A DNA stretch of 22,366 nucleotides. Origin: CAJXZP01 sp041563475. GTDB taxonomy: Bacteria; Bacteroidota; Bacteroidia; Flavobacteriales_G; Salibacteraceae. Below are positions 21,348-22,366 of this stretch, one piece after another. The position numbers were made by a program, and so were the translations under genes. The stretch's first letter is position 1; each line of letters starts with the position of its first letter. Below the pieces are notes generated by a model. The model saw nothing but the letters and a program-made list of their open reading frames with translations, was not told the DNA's origin and made no database searches. The stretch lies in NCBI GenBank assembly GCA_041563475.1, contig JBFFMY010000045.1:1-22366 (forward strand), given 5' to 3'.

Positions 21348-22366
21348 ATGGATTTAAAGTCAGATAATAGGTATAATCCAAATTTTGAAACCGATTGCTT
21401 TCATTCTATTGATTCCCCCTTTGACCCAGAAGAGCTTCCAACTAAATTTACAAATCCGTTCCATAATGTACCGCACCCAATAGCTTTATTGGCCGTTAAT
21501 ACGCTCCAAAAGCATTTGAAAAGTGAAAAAAAATGGACTCATGACTTTGATCTTGGCAAAATGTTTGGCGTATTGGTGGTTAAAACAATTGACAATAAAT
21601 TGGGTTTTCTAGCTTCCTTTTCAGGTATTTTGGGATCCAAAACAATCCAGCCCGGTTTTGTGCCTCCGATTTACAATAGAAAAGCCGATGAAAGCTTTTA
21701 TACGGAATTAGAAGAGGAAATCAATCTTATTACAGATAGAATTGAAAAGATAAATTCAAGCGCACCCTACCTATCTTTAATCCAGAATTTGAAAAAAAGC
21801 ACTGTAGAATACGAACAGGTAATATCGGATAAAAAAAAAGAATTAAAAGAAGCGAAAGTCCATAGATCTACCGTACGTGAAAAAGCTAAATTTGAATTAA
21901 ATGAGGTGGAATTCAAGAATCTAACAGATACTTTAAATACGGAAAGTATGAATTTAGACTACGACTTCAAACGTTTAAAAAAAGACCTCAAATCAAAGCT
22001 TTCCTTTATTTATGAAGAACTTGAATCCATGCAAAAGGAAATTGAGCAACTTCATGCGAAACGAAAAGAAAAATCTGCAATTATGCAGGATACATTATTT
22101 GAAAAGTACCAATTAATTAATTCCAAAGGAGTTTCAAAAAGTGTTCTTCAAATATTTGAATTATCCGAATTAGGATACCCTCCTGCAGGTACTGGTGATT
22201 GTGCAGCTCCAAAACTGTTGCAATATGCTTTTCAGAATAAACTAGAACCCCTAGCTATAGCGGAGTTTTGGTGGGGGAAATCCCCAAAAAAAGAAATTAG
22301 AAAACAAGGGTATTTTTATCCCGCATGCAAAACCAAATGCGAGCCCATTTTAAATCACATGCTGAA
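21348..22366 (+). CDS. RluA family pseudouridine synthase, N-terminal part; 3' end outside window
   Basis: An open frame of 339 codons from ATG 21348, 4 bp after the EEP stop, with no stop before the window ends. Residues 1-125 include FHNVPHPIALLAV and GKMFGVLVVK...GFLASFSG; 130-255 form a long charged helical, coiled-coil-like section; 279-331 read YPPAGTGDCAAPKLLQYA, AEFWWGKSPKKEIRK and YFYPACKTKCEPILNHML. I recognise these as the N-terminal extension that precedes the catalytic RluA domain in a long class of Bacteroidota pseudouridine synthases; the catalytic HRLD motif must lie beyond the window. The product would modify uridines in tRNA or 23S rRNA. Cys285, Cys327 and Cys331 could form a metal site. 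Confident on the coding frame, moderately confident on the family. Confidence 0.8.
   Translation, partial: MDLKSDNRYNPNFETDCFHSIDSPFDPEELPTKFTNPFHNVPHPIALLAVNTLQKHLKSEKKWTHDFDLGKMFGVLVVKTIDNKLGFLASFSGILGSKTIQPGFVPPIYNRKADESFYTELEEEINLITDRIEKINSSAPYLSLIQNLKKSTVEYEQVISDKKKELKEAKVHRSTVREKAKFELNEVEFKNLTDTLNTESMNLDYDFKRLKKDLKSKLSFIYEELESMQKEIEQLHAKRKEKSAIMQDTLFEKYQLINSKGVSKSVLQIFELSELGYPPAGTGDCAAPKLLQYAFQNKLEPLAIAEFWWGKSPKKEIRKQGYFYPACKTKCEPILNHML

Overview
The window looks like a chromosomal segment from a member of the Bacteroidota, most likely order Flavobacteriales. The evidence is AT-rich DNA, almost no Shine-Dalgarno sequences before start codons, repeated TAnnTTTG-type -7 promoter boxes just upstream of genes, a secreted protein with a type IX secretion (T9SS) C-terminal sorting domain, and several small gene families I know mainly from flavobacteria. 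Species cannot be named from this sequence. It is dense, ordinary chromosome: 19 complete genes plus one truncated at each end, no gap over 300 bp without a gene, and no rRNA, tRNA, CRISPR array, insertion sequence, integrase or phage gene that I can see.

Layout. Positions 1-8992 read on the + strand: the 3' part of a SulP anion transporter, then a compact run (small membrane protein, mutL, two different rhomboid proteases, a membrane-anchored EEP-fold phosphohydrolase), then two separately promoted genes, ilvE and an rfbH-type iron-sulfur dehydratase for deoxysugars, each followed by a strong hairpin terminator. Positions 9039-10722 read on the - strand: a GreA-C-terminus-like small protein and a BaiN/HI0933-type flavoprotein. 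They are divergent from a LysE/RhtB exporter (10756-11388), separated by only 33 bp that hold two opposed -7 boxes. Positions 11385-16017 are a - strand run: DUF493 protein, pepT, small anchored protein, aroC, GMC oxidoreductase. This run is divergent from a DEAD-box-family RNA helicase (best start GTG 16155). The last part is + strand: a T9SS-secreted LamG protein with five exact-period 50-residue repeats, then a tight run of VIT-family metal transporter, anchored EEP protein and a truncated RluA-family pseudouridine synthase.

How the genes fit together. Most are housekeeping: amino-acid metabolism (ilvE, aroC, pepT, LysE exporter), repair (mutL), RNA handling (helicase, pseudouridine synthase, GreA-like protein) and ion transport (SulP, VIT). 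The surface-facing genes are rfbH, the T9SS protein, the rhomboids and the two anchored EEP proteins. I found no convincing new multi-gene system. The most interesting signals are the back-to-back promoters at 10727-10750, which place both transcription starts at or beside the start codons; the isolated rfbH with a complete C-X57-C-X1-C-X7-C iron-sulfur signature; the four-cysteine cluster in the GMC flavoenzyme; and the rigid 150-bp repeat array.
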